From positions 744,001 to 808,000 of the forward strand of contig NC_052472.1 of assembly GCF_009730915.1 (NCBI RefSeq): a stretch of DNA of 64,000 nt. The letters are read 5' to 3'. The notes beneath the pieces were generated by a model. The model ran no database searches, was not told where the DNA came from, and was given only the letters and a program-made list of their open reading frames with translations. Made by a program: the position numbers and the translations under genes. Origin of the DNA: Dioscorea cayenensis subsp. rotundata (taxonomy: Eukaryota > Streptophyta > Magnoliopsida > Dioscoreales > Dioscoreaceae). Position 1 is the first letter of the stretch, and every line of letters starts with the position of its first letter. Shown here in pieces: positions 1-9,799 of the stretch.

Positions 1-301
1 GAGAGCTAGGGTTAGGGCCCGAAGCCCAATTATGACTGAAATCCCTAAATTCCAGAAATTCCAAGCATGAAGAAGGGGATCTGCAGCCCAGATTTGAAGA
101 AGAAGTTCATTATCTGAAGCCCAAGTATCTCTCACAAGCTCAATTAACATTGGAAAAAAGAAAAGTTTTAATCGAGGTAATACAACAACAACAACAACAA
201 CAACATCAAAGCAAAACCCTTAACAATCACATAAACCCCGCAAAACTAAAAAAAGTAAAAAAAGGGGAAAAAAAAAGATAACAGATTGATCTAATACTTA
301 C

Positions 302-480
302 CAGAGAGAATCTTCAACTTAAAAGGAAAAAAGGCTGATATCGATCAATAAAGATTTTTGTATTCCCGCGTTATCGAATAAATTTGGAATTCCTTTCCAC
401 CGAGAACGAAGATGGGGAAGGGTTTAGGGTTTCGTAGGAAAAACGAAACCCTAGGGGAGAAGAGGGAGGAGCGGGCGCCG
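302..480 (-). other. Possible 5' leader exon of a gene running off the left edge
   Basis: On the - strand this stretch is pyrimidine-rich, carries two telo-box-like AAACCCTA motifs and ends at a strong donor (CTCTG followed by GTAAGT, intron starting at 301). TGGGCY-type site II motifs lie just upstream around 500-560. That combination is typical of the transcription start and non-coding first exon of plant housekeeping genes. The next part toward position 1 contains several AG acceptors but no recognisable coding sequence, so the body of the gene would lie outside the window. This is an inference from composition and one splice signal only. Confidence 0.3.
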
Positions 481-949
481 GGCGGGATTGAGATTGGGGA
501 CGAAGAGAGATTTGGGCGTGGGCTGTGAAGAGAATGAACCCAGTGGGCTTGGCCTTGGATTAATAATAAGTGGGTCACCAGTGCAGACTGGACGGATAGA
601 TGATCTCACGTGGGCCTACTTGATTTCAAATTCAATGGGTCGGATCATTTTGTTATTCTTATCCTCGGCCTGTAAACCACTGGACCCAATATTTATCTTC
701 TTTTCTTTTCATTTATCGACTTGATTTAGTGATTATCAATTCGGAATTTAAATTATATTAGGAAACAGCCTGAAGATTTAAAATAAATAAAAAAAAGTGA
801 CAAAGAATACAATATTATTTATTTATTTAATTATTTGAGAAATTTCAAAAGCTCAAAACCTCAACCATTTAAATGTGAAAGTGGTCGTTGGTTTGTTATT
901 ATTTTAATCAAAATCTGATTTTATTGTAAAATTGATAGAGGTACCAACG

Positions 950-1374
950 TAGACCTGACCGCGGTTCGGTTCGAACCGTAGAACCAAACCGGAACCGCCA
1001 CTATTAGAACCGAACCAGAACCGTATAAAAGGTTCCGGTTCCAAACCGGAACCTTAACCGGAACTTTAAGGTTCCGGTTAAGGTTCTTATGAGTTGAAAA
1101 CCGGAACCTGAACCGAACCGGAACCGAACCGCCGGTTCCGGTTCTATTTTTTATTTTTTTAAATAAAATATATATATAATATAATTTTTTATATTTTTTA
1201 ATTAATTGGAATTAAATTATTTAGAACCCAGAGCCGGGAGCCGGAACCATATTGGAACCGAACCGAGAACCGGAACCTTATGACTATGGTTCGGTTCCGG
1301 TTCTATAGTTTATAAAACCGGAACCGGCGGTTTTGAACCGGAACCGAACCGGAACCGAACCGTGGTCAGGTCTA
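950..1374. mobile_element. hAT-type MITE, 425 bp, with 8-bp target-site duplication
   Basis: The element starts TAGACCTGACC and ends with its near-perfect inverse GGTCAGGTCTA. It is flanked on both sides by the identical octamer TACCAACG (942-949 and 1375-1382). An 8-bp duplication and short terminal inverted repeats are the diagnostic pair for the hAT superfamily. Between the ends are long runs of GGTTC/GAACC words on both strands around a short AT-rich centre, so almost the whole element can fold back. It has no open reading frame and must be non-autonomous. Confidence 0.85.
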
Positions 1375-2440
1375 TACCAACGTGTTATAAATTAAGATTT
1401 GTTATTTTGTGAAAAGAGTTGGTGAAGAGCTTCTCACAGTTATTTGACAAATGAGATTTATCTTTATCTACTTTTATAGTTGTTTTGTCCAAATACACTC
1501 CATATTAGAACAATAAAAATAATCACTCATTTTTTAAAAAATAAAAAAAAAAATATTCCGGTATAATTAATCACTCATTTTAAAAGAAATTAAAAATATA
1601 AGAAAAAATAATTATTAAAAAAAGTTTGCCTTACTCTTCAAAAAAAGAGAATACTACGATTGTTTAATTGGTTATTATAAAATACAAAATAAAATAAATT
1701 TCTTAAAATTTTTATTTCTTTTAAAAATTCATAACTATTAAAAAAACCTGAAATACATGTATACGTACCATAAGAAATTTTTTTTATAAAATACATATTT
1801 TTTTTAAAATATTAAATATATTCAAAAAAAAAAATCAATAACATTGCCATTTTTTATTCAACTTAATAAAAGAAAAAACATTTGATAAAATTTGTTGACA
1901 AAAACTCTTGATTTTCCATTCGAAAATTTTTATAAAGACAAGACTGCCTCTCTTTCCTGCAAATTAAAATTTTGTAATATATTATATTAAATATCATGTC
2001 AACTGAAAGTTAGTTTTTTGAAAAACAATAAATTATAAGTTGTTAACCCATTGTAAAACAATAAATTAAATAAAGTGGAGAAAATTATAAGTTGTGCCAT
2101 TTTTTGAAATTAAAGACAAACCATAGTTTATCAATCAAAAGTCTGCCACATATCCCACTTTACTGTTTTTATGCTTATAAGTCCTTTGAAAAATAGATGC
2201 AATTCTGTGTGTTGTTGGTTTCTAATTTCTTTACATCTACCCTGATTACGGATATGATTTATTTAATGAATACAGTAAAAATATTATAAAAATGATTTTA
2301 TGTTTGGTATTTTTTAATATATATGTCACAAATTTACTAGGAACTACACAAATTACACTATTAGAACTACGCTTAAGTTATCTTTTATTTTAAAACTCAG
2401 GCACCTATATAGACCCTTGTTTATATGTAATGTAAATGCT

Positions 2441-2768
2441 TTTAATTCAAAAGTATTTAGATTTATATTTAATTTATATGTATATACATACAAATGTAGC
2501 TTTATCTAGAGATGTTTGAAGATTTTAATTCAAAATCATTTAGATTTATATTTAATGTATATGTATATACATACATATATAGCTTTATCTAGGGATGTTT
2601 GAATATATAGCTTTATCTAGAGATGTTTGAAGATTTTAATTCAAAAGAATTTAGATTTATATTTAATGTATATGTATGTATAATGTATATGTATATACAT
2701 ACATATATAGCTTTATCTAGAGATGTTTGAAGATTTTAATTCAAAAGCATTTAGATTTATATTTAATA
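2441..2768. repeat. Degenerate tandem repeat, about 80-110 bp unit, three copies plus a partial
   Basis: A block beginning TTTTAATTCAAAA, running through ATTTAGATTTATATTTAAT and ending in TAGCTTTATCTAGAGATGTTTGAAGA recurs at about 2441, 2523, 2634 and 2734. Unit lengths differ because an internal GTATATACATAC segment and a TAGCTTTATCTAG segment are themselves duplicated in some copies. It is non-coding. Confidence 0.8.
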
Positions 2769-3441
2769 ATTACTATCCATTCATGTATAGTATCAAATAA
2801 TATATAATAGTAACTAATACTCCTTAATTGTGTTAAAATAATAACAACAGGAACTATGCACATGATTCTTATAAATAACAACCTTGATCTAACGACTGCT
2901 ATTAAACATTCGTATATTTTTAATGGTTAAAAGTTGGTTTTTAACATCCTCAAAAAAATGTATGCTATATATATATAATATTAACATACATTTCAGCATG
3001 CAAATAATTGAAATAAAAAAAAACCAAAGCTCATGATAAGTGGCTGGACGGCGAGGCATAAATTGTTACGGCTTTGGGAAAGTGTTCGTAAATAATGCGG
3101 ACTGAAAATGTCATTGATTCTCAACCTTTTGGTACAAGAGCAAATGTATATATATTATGCATAGTCTCTGTCACCAAGCGAAAAATGTCCAACTTGTTTT
3201 GCTTCATGAATAATGATAATGTCTGCACTCAAAAAGGCACTTTTTTGGTTCTTAATTAACCACATGTTTTTTTTTTTTAATGAACAGAGCATGCACTTTT
3301 TCGTAGAATTATTATTATTGAGTCGCAGCCAAATATAACATACAAAGACATAAGGTTCACTTTTCCAAATTTATAATTTCTTTCTTTTCCCACCAAACTT
3401 TCCAAATTTAATTTTGATGACATTAAAATAAGAATAAATTA

Positions 3442-3462
3442 ATATATATATATATATATATA
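3442..3462. repeat. (AT)n microsatellite
   Basis: Uninterrupted AT dinucleotides. Similar tracts occur at 5232-5258, 13975-13994, 14983-15004, 17390-17418, 20320-20352, 22158-22185, 25040-25068, 34239-34262, 38957-38986, 40098-40120, 45565-45586 and 57581-57606. Confidence 0.9.
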
Positions 3463-4122
3463 GAAGCATACTTACAAGTGTAGTACTCATATCATATTAT
3501 CATTTCGGTAGGATAAGATTGTCTGCATGTGTCTTATTTGGACCTTCATACAAAGTGCTTAAAAGATTTAAGAGAATAAATAAAACAAAATGATGGTTGA
3601 GATGGGCCGGGGTTGTACAAACTACAAAGGAGGCAGCAAGAATGGGTCCACCCATGCACAATGATCCACGTCCATTTCAATATTTCATTTTAAGACAGAT
3701 GCACATAGCGTCCATTAATGACCGACAATGACCTCTCGTACGTGCCAAACACACAAACATATCAATTTACTTTCAAATAATTAATTTTATATATTTATAT
3801 ATTTTATTTTATTTTTAAAAACCCAATCCAAGGCTGAGAAGTTCAAATGAATATTTCAATGTCACTCTCTCTCCGTTATGCCAACGGACTTGTCCCCAAT
3901 ATATAATAATAATAATAACTCATTTTTTGTTTTAGTTTTGGTTCTTTACACATAATATCACAAAATTATTTTTTTTTCTCAAAATATCTAAATATATATA
4001 TAAAAAAAAAACTCCTAATCCTAAAAGAAAATAGCAACTCCTCAATCGCGGTTGAAAAAAAGGAAAGAGTTTTCAGAGTTTCCGATGATTTCATGGTCAT
4101 CTCGATGATGATAATGATGATG

Positions 4123-4623
4123 TCAAGAGGGTGGATCGGGATCCCACTCCGGGATGGAACTAAGACTAGAGGCAAAGCTCCGGCCACCGCTGGACCTTCG
4201 TCTCCTATCTCGCTTCCGCTGAGGCGCGGCGGCGAGAGGGCTAGCACTGGCCGGGCAAGAGGCGGCGGGTAGCCAGACGGGATAACGGCAACTGTTCATG
4301 AGAGCGGAGCTAGCGCGGACGGCGAGGGCAGCCATGTCCTCAGGCTGGAGACGGCGGCGGAGCATGGAGACAGGAAGGAGAAAGTAGAGCTGACCCGGAT
4401 GCAGCTCGTCGTCGGCGGAGAGTGCGGAGAGGAAATCGCCGAGCTCCATATCGTCGGAGTTGCAGATGAAGGAGGAGGGGGACTTGTTGAGGATGTGAGA
4501 GACGGTTACAGGGCGGGTATACTCTTCGAGCTTGCCGTCCTGGAGGACAACCTTGGCGGTCATGGACATCGTCGGAACAGCCGCCGCCGCCGCCGTGACG
4601 TCGCATGACTGGCAGATCCCCAT
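4123..4623 (-). CDS. PADRE/DUF4228 domain protein
   Basis: Single-exon gene of 166 residues. The start chosen is the ATG at 4623, giving MGICQSCD. An upstream in-frame extension has only a TTG, and plant PADRE proteins typically begin with MGxC, a context suited to N-myristoylation and palmitoylation (family knowledge). The PADRE core follows: a beta-rich segment VVLQDGKLEEYTRPVTVSHIL, then a stretch ending PGQLYFLLPVSMLRRRL near residues 80-95, the family's most conserved block. The C-terminal third is Ala/Ser/Arg-rich and ends in a basic RKRDRRRRSS run and an acidic tail. PADRE genes are often induced by pathogens and abiotic stress, but the biochemical role is not known. A TATA box sits about 115 bp upstream. 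Confidence 0.88.
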   Translation of the reverse strand: MGICQSCDVTAAAAAVPTMSMTAKVVLQDGKLEEYTRPVTVSHILNKSPSSFICNSDDMELGDFLSALSADDELHPGQLYFLLPVSMLRRRLQPEDMAALAVRASSALMNSCRYPVWLPAASCPASASPLAAAPQRKRDRRRRSSGGRSFASSLSSIPEWDPDPPS

Positions 4624-4738
4624 TGCCGGCGGGTTGCCGGTTGGATCCAAGTGAGTCTTTTTATTTGCTATTTTTTTTATTAATATTTTTTTTTAAAAAA
4701 AAATAATATTGAAAAAATAAGGCGATGGTGGGATGGGG

Positions 4739-4748
4739 TATTTATATA
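4739..4748 (-). promoter_or_regulatory. TATA box of the PADRE gene
   Basis: Read on the - strand this is TATATAAATA, a canonical plant TATA element, about 116 bp upstream of the chosen ATG. It implies a 5' leader of roughly 80-90 nt with no intron needed. Confidence 0.5.
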
Positions 4749-4879
4749 AGAATAAAATGGAAAGGAAAAAGTGAGGAATAGGGTATGACGCGTCTTGTTT
4801 TTGTCGTTTAGTGAGGGGTAGTAAGGGGTAGGACCGTAGGGAAATATGGCAGCCTGGAAGTGGTTGCAGACAGCTTGCA

Positions 4880-5231
4880 TCTGTGTGTTGGTCTGAGATC
4901 CCTGCAGTCGCCTTTGGATTTTCCAAGATTCACAGCCTCACTGCTGTTTTAATTAATTAATTATGGAAGTATTTGTTAATTTTTTTTCTTTCACAATTGA
5001 AAAAAAAAGTTTTAAAATTCATAAATGATTTTTTTCTTGAATAATAGCTAAAGGTTTGTTCTGGTCCGTATAGATATGTTTATATAGTTAAAAAAAAATT
5101 AATATAAAGATTAAAATAAATATTTTGATATAACTGGAGGTCAATAATGGTCTTGCACTTGGTTAAAAGGCAATATCAAGTAATAAACAACTTCTCTAAA
5201 CAAGGGGATGATGCTTCATTAGCAGATTAAA

Positions 5232-5263
<32 letters not shown>

Positions 5264-7014
5264 CTGATTTCCTAAATTAGAGGGTTAAAAAAAAAAAAAA
5301 GTGAAACTTAATTTACAGACAAAAAATTATTAGATGTGGGAATTCGGCAGAGATTAGACATGGAAAGAAAGAATATTTATTTAAAGCAGTGGAGTGGAGT
5401 GTGGAGTTGATAGTCCTTGAGAGCCAGCTAAGGTGTTGATTGAGGTAACTGGATTGGATAGGATGGTTGTCAAGTCTAGTGATTGTGCAATCCATGCTAT
5501 CTATCGTACATTTACCACCAGTGCCACACACAGTGATCAATAGGATGATATCACCAATCTGATCATGATTCATGATTTATTGATTTGTTGATTTATGATT
5601 TATTGATTTATGGATGGGGAGAATATATAATGAATATATTCTTTTGTTCTTTCTTTCCGGACATTAATCATCGGCTTTGTCAAATACATGCATGAGGACT
5701 GGCTACTGAGGAGAGGAGAGGAGAGGAGAGGAGAGAGGGATTCACAATGCAATGCATTGCATTGGTGCTGGTGATGATGGAGGCCTCAAAGAGTAGTTGA
5801 ATGATTGCTGAGCTCTATAGACACAGCATTGGATCTTCTTGTTGTTATTATTATTATTATTGTATTATTTTCATCGTCATTAATAACAGGATAACTACGT
5901 GGCATATTTATTATATAGGACATAGGCCTAAGCATGGGAGGAGGTTTGTTTACAAAACAGCAAGATTTTGTATTGTTTAATTGTTTTGACATAGTCATGT
6001 TGACCAAGTTATTATGAATTATTAATTTTAGGAAGGGCTAAAGCAAAAGAACAAACACTAAACCTTCCGACAAAGAGATGGAGGTGTGACCTGTGATGTG
6101 GGGTTGGAGCTAGCGCAGGAGAATGCATGGATTCCTGAACTTGTGGTGCCTTTATTTATTTATTTATTTATTTATGCAACTATGCGACCAAACCTATTTT
6201 CAATAATTCATCTGCAATTAAGACCCAATGACAAGGTGCGTCAAGACCTCTCTTTAATTTGCTGGCTCTTCTGGTCGGCATCCCAATGCAAGAAGTGCAC
6301 ATGTGTTTTTCAGTGTGTCTGCGCAAAACACTGGTTGATTTTGTTCACAATTTGATTAGTAGAAAAGTAGGCAATGGGGGACTGTTTTATGGTCAAAGAA
6401 GAGGTGATTAAACAAGTTTGAATGTTGGGTAGAGCTAGAAACATTCTCCATGATGCAGACTGGATTGTTGAAGCTGTGTGTTAATAAATGTCACACCACA
6501 TCTGTGAACAGACAGAGTGAGCAGCTCCCACCACATGCCCACTTGTGCTAATTGGAGCAGTATAAATAATGTGTTGTGACTTGTGATCAGTCTACTGAGT
6601 GGGGGCAAGTACAAACATGACCCATTTTCAACCTTCACCAGCAGGATGGGTCCATTATTGACCTGAACTCCACACAGGCTGGAAAATTAAATACATGGGA
6701 TCCTGTTTGTTGCTGTGGCTTATCATAAAATACACAAATAAAAATCTCATTTGATTCACAAGACCAAGCAAATTGAACGAAAGGGATGGCAAGTCTCTTC
6801 AGAGGTTTTGGTGGTTTGGTACATTTCCAGATAATGGTTTAGGTTTGCTCATGGAAGGTGAAGATTTAAAACCTCACAAATATTTATGGCCATGGTGGAG
6901 CTGGTGTACTTTCTCAGGTTCAGTCTGTATAAGAACCATCAAAACCAACGCACTTAACAAGATATAACAGCCTGGCTTTGCCAAGCCAGTTAAGCGCCCA
7001 GAGGCATAAACATA
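4880..7014. other. Intergenic, no gene recognised
   Basis: AT-rich spacer with an (AT)n tract at 5232-5258, a GGAGA-type purine microsatellite around 5710-5740 and a short TTTA repeat near 6155-6175. The open frames seen here are short, lack family resemblance and have no good start or splice context. The last 100 bases presumably hold the dirigent gene promoter and leader. Confidence 0.55.
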
Positions 7015-7572
7015 ATGCTGGCAAAGATCATCTTCTTTGCAGCAGTATCAGTGGCCATTGCCACCGTCATCCTCCTAGCATTCGTTTCACCGCCAGGGCA
7101 CAAGAAAAACCAGGAGGACAAGCAAGGCTCTTGGCTCGACCTCTCCCTCTACATTCAGCCGCCCCACCTTCCAAACTACCAACATCCAGGAGCAACACAA
7201 CGAAGGAGTGAGGCATTGATTTTCCACCACACAATCACAGAGGGTCCGAAGAACACATCGAAGGTCATCGGCAAAGCACAGGGCTTCATAATTCCCATAG
7301 AGCATTTTGCTCATTCACCATTTAACATCATTTACCTCAGCTTCAATACACCAGAGTACACTGGGAGCCTAAATGTAGAGGCAAAGCAAATGAGGAATGA
7401 AGCCAGAGAAGAACTCACTGTTCTAGGTGGAACCGGTTCGTTTGCCTTCGCCCGAGGACTTGCCGTCTTCATACAAAATCAAAATTACAATCTCAATCGA
7501 AGGGATGGGCTAACATCACATACTTTTGCCATGTACCACCTGCAGTTAAGGCTGAAGTTCCCTGTACAGTAA
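7015..7572 (+). CDS. Dirigent family protein
   Basis: Single-exon protein of 185 residues from an ATG at 7015 to a stop at 7570-7572. Residues 4-24 form a hydrophobic signal or signal-anchor segment, so the protein should enter the secretory pathway. The dirigent domain spans about residues 40-185. Visible family blocks are the FHHTITEGP strand, the GKAQGFIIP segment, SPFNIIYLSFNTPEYTGSL, and the hallmark VLGGTGSFAFARGLAVF near residues 133-150. Dirigent proteins steer stereoselective phenoxy-radical coupling in lignan and lignin-related pathways in the cell wall. Which subfamily and substrate apply here cannot be read from the sequence. It is the only host gene on the + strand. Confidence 0.9.
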   Translation: MLAKIIFFAAVSVAIATVILLAFVSPPGHKKNQEDKQGSWLDLSLYIQPPHLPNYQHPGATQRRSEALIFHHTITEGPKNTSKVIGKAQGFIIPIEHFAHSPFNIIYLSFNTPEYTGSLNVEAKQMRNEAREELTVLGGTGSFAFARGLAVFIQNQNYNLNRRDGLTSHTFAMYHLQLRLKFPVQ

Positions 7573-9410
7573 TATGGCAATATATCTGGATGAAAACGCA
7601 TCCACAAACAATTGAGACACATGATCAATTTGTCTGAGCATGTTTAACTAACAAGAAACTGACATATTAAAGACAAACAATTGACCAGGACTACATCTGT
7701 AAAGCAAAAAGGAGAACATTGGAAACATTCAAAATATAGCACATCTTGTTTTCAGTTGGTGTATGACTACAGTCATACACTGAAAAAAAAATAAAGAACA
7801 CCAGAAATCAGATAGTTGGCCTTAAGAATGCCATCAGTTTGTAGATAATCATCCTCAACGACCATTCCCAAATCAAGTAGAATCTACAGTGAACTCTCAA
7901 AAGATTCCAAGGACCTGAGCTGTGACAAATATAGAAAACCAATGCCTTATAAATTGGCTCATCAACTGTTGAAATACAATACAGAGCATCTTACGTAGGG
8001 AAATGACTCCTTAATTCTAGTCAAACATGTATATGTGTGGTTGTTTGTAATATTTAGATGCCGGAAACAAACTCACAGAATCGAGAGACATAAATAATAA
8101 ATGGAGCTTATCTGAAACAAAATAAATGCATAAAAGCAAACATGTTATTTTAGTAAAGCCACTAACAAAAGTTTGATTAGTCCAGTAAAAGCAAAAGAGC
8201 AACAAAACCACATCACAATGTCCAACTAAACACAGAAACAGAGGAAAAAAAAAAAATTCCAGCCAAGTATGGCAAACTTAATAAAAGGTTCTGGCATGAT
8301 CACGGTCAACCTTCACTTGCCACAAGAAGATAGAACATTATCTGTACATAAATAAATGTCTTATCAGAATCTATCTCACACAAAAAAATAACAAAAAATG
8401 GAGTATATTTCAGCATGCATTCATCAAGTATTGATTTGAATTATCCAATGGCATGCTAAGAGGGCGCATCCTCACAGAAAACAAGCAACATTTCACTATT
8501 CAGCGCTGATAACTAATAAGGTTCTAGTATTAACAATGACTTTGTAAACCCTTTTTTTTTTGTTGCAATTTGATCAGATTTCAGTTCTAAGCTATTCATA
8601 TTTGAAACAAAAATAGTCTGAAGAAATGAGAAGCCACAAATAAACATCTTGGGGAAAAAAATGAAGGGTAGCAAAGATTGAAACAAGTTACAAAACAAAA
8701 TAAGAGCCTGGTAATTTGCCAGTGTGTTTAGTCGCAAAGTTCAAACAAACAAGTCTGCTTGATGAGGTGGGCATGGATCCAATTATCATAATTTGATCAT
8801 TGATAATCCAATATCACTTCAAATGCTGAATTTGACAATGGCATAGTCACAAAATTAAGATAAGTAATACATTGGACTGAATATGATCCCAGTAGCTTCT
8901 GCTTCCTGATTATGCAATCAGGAGAAAGATCACTAATTTCATAAGCAGGAAACAAAAGCTGGAAGCATAAGTCACCCTGATCATATCATGACGGTGGCGT
9001 TTCCAGTGTCAAAATTACTAATTGAGTCACCAAAACCATTGCTCATCTAGGTACTCTTTAATTATCTTCATTGTATGAAATTCCTCCTTTTTTTTTTTTA
9101 CTAATCATGTTCAATGATTAACTCAATATTCTTAGACAACGTAATACATAATTTCTGAAAACACAGCGTGATGGGAAGGAAACCTACACTAATTAGCGCA
9201 AACATTCCACATAAAAATCCAAACTTGAATACCGAGAGAAATAGGCGTCCATTTATTCCTACTAAATTCATTATCATACCAGAAAGGAAAAGCAGAATCA
9301 CAAAGTGATTTAACATGGCATATCAATCAGAAGACTTTGAAACAGTAATCAACCATAAGTTGCGGACAAAGGAAAAGACCTTGGAGAGAGCTGGAAAGGT
9401 AAAGAGGAGA
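7573..9410. other. Intergenic, no gene recognised
   Basis: Moderately AT-rich sequence between the convergent dirigent and TOM6 genes, presumably including both 3' UTRs. No frame shows a recognised domain. No structural RNA motif, terminal inverted repeat or long repeat was noticed. Confidence 0.55.
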
Positions 9411-9575
9411 TCAGAGGTCCAGGCGGAGAACTTCCTTTTCCTGAGTGAGGTAGTGAAGGATGTAGGGGGTGACGCGGATGGCGGCGATGACGGCCCCCAT
9501 GATTGAGAGGTGGGTCTTCAGCTGCTTATAGGCCGTCTCCTTGTCCGGCCTCCGCGGTAAACCTCCAAGAAACAT
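9411..9575 (-). CDS. TOM6: TOM6, small subunit of the mitochondrial outer-membrane translocase
   Basis: A 54-residue intronless protein starting MFLGGLPRRPDKETAYKQL. It has the plant TOM6 layout: a short basic N-terminus (RRPDKETA), one membrane-spanning helix at about residues 23-43 containing the conserved block RVTPYILHYL, and a charged EKEVLRLDL tail. TOM6 is a tail-anchored-like accessory subunit that stabilises the TOM40 pore complex for preprotein import (family knowledge). The ATG at 9573-9575 is chosen because everything upstream in frame is unlike the family and lies in the leader. Length matches the family. Site II promoter motifs lie 146-217 bp upstream, as is common for nuclear genes of mitochondrial proteins. 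Confidence 0.92.
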   Translation of the reverse strand: MFLGGLPRRPDKETAYKQLKTHLSIMGAVIAAIRVTPYILHYLTQEKEVLRLDL

Positions 9576-9720
9576 CGTTCTCTTTTCTTCTTCTCCTCTT
9601 CCTCCTCCTTCCCTTCTTTCAAACCCTAGTTTTCGAACGAGCCTCGCTCTTTCTAGAGATATATATGTACTGATATAAAAAAATAAAAAAATAAAAATAA
9701 AAGATAAGGGATGCATGTCA

Positions 9721-9792
9721 TGGGCCGGGTTGACGGCCCAATATTGGGCTATAAGAAGTTTGCTTTTCAAGTGCTTTGCCCGGCCTAGCCCA
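9721..9792 (-). promoter_or_regulatory. Cluster of four site II (TGGGCY) elements upstream of TOM6
   Basis: TGGGCC at 9721-9726, its complement at 9735-9740, TGGGCT at 9745-9750 and its complement at 9787-9792. Site II elements bind TCP-family factors and are enriched in promoters of plant genes for mitochondrial and ribosomal proteins. The assignment to TOM6 rests on proximity. Confidence 0.55.
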
Positions 9793-9799
9793 TTAAAAT

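Larger units (their letters stand above)
581..4122. other. Intergenic, AT-rich, repeat-bearing
   Basis: I see no convincing protein-coding gene on either strand. The stretch holds the hAT MITE at 950-1374, the degenerate tandem repeat at 2441-2768 and an (AT)n tract at 3442-3462. The rest is AT-rich spacer with many stops in all frames. Confidence 0.6.

Noticed and set aside
2441-2768. Tandem repeat considered as a CRISPR-like array
   Set aside because: Units are long, AT-rich and differ in length with no unique spacers; the window is plant nuclear DNA.
4624-4650. Longer N-terminus for the PADRE protein
   Set aside because: The extension would start at TTG, and it would bury the family-typical MGxC start.
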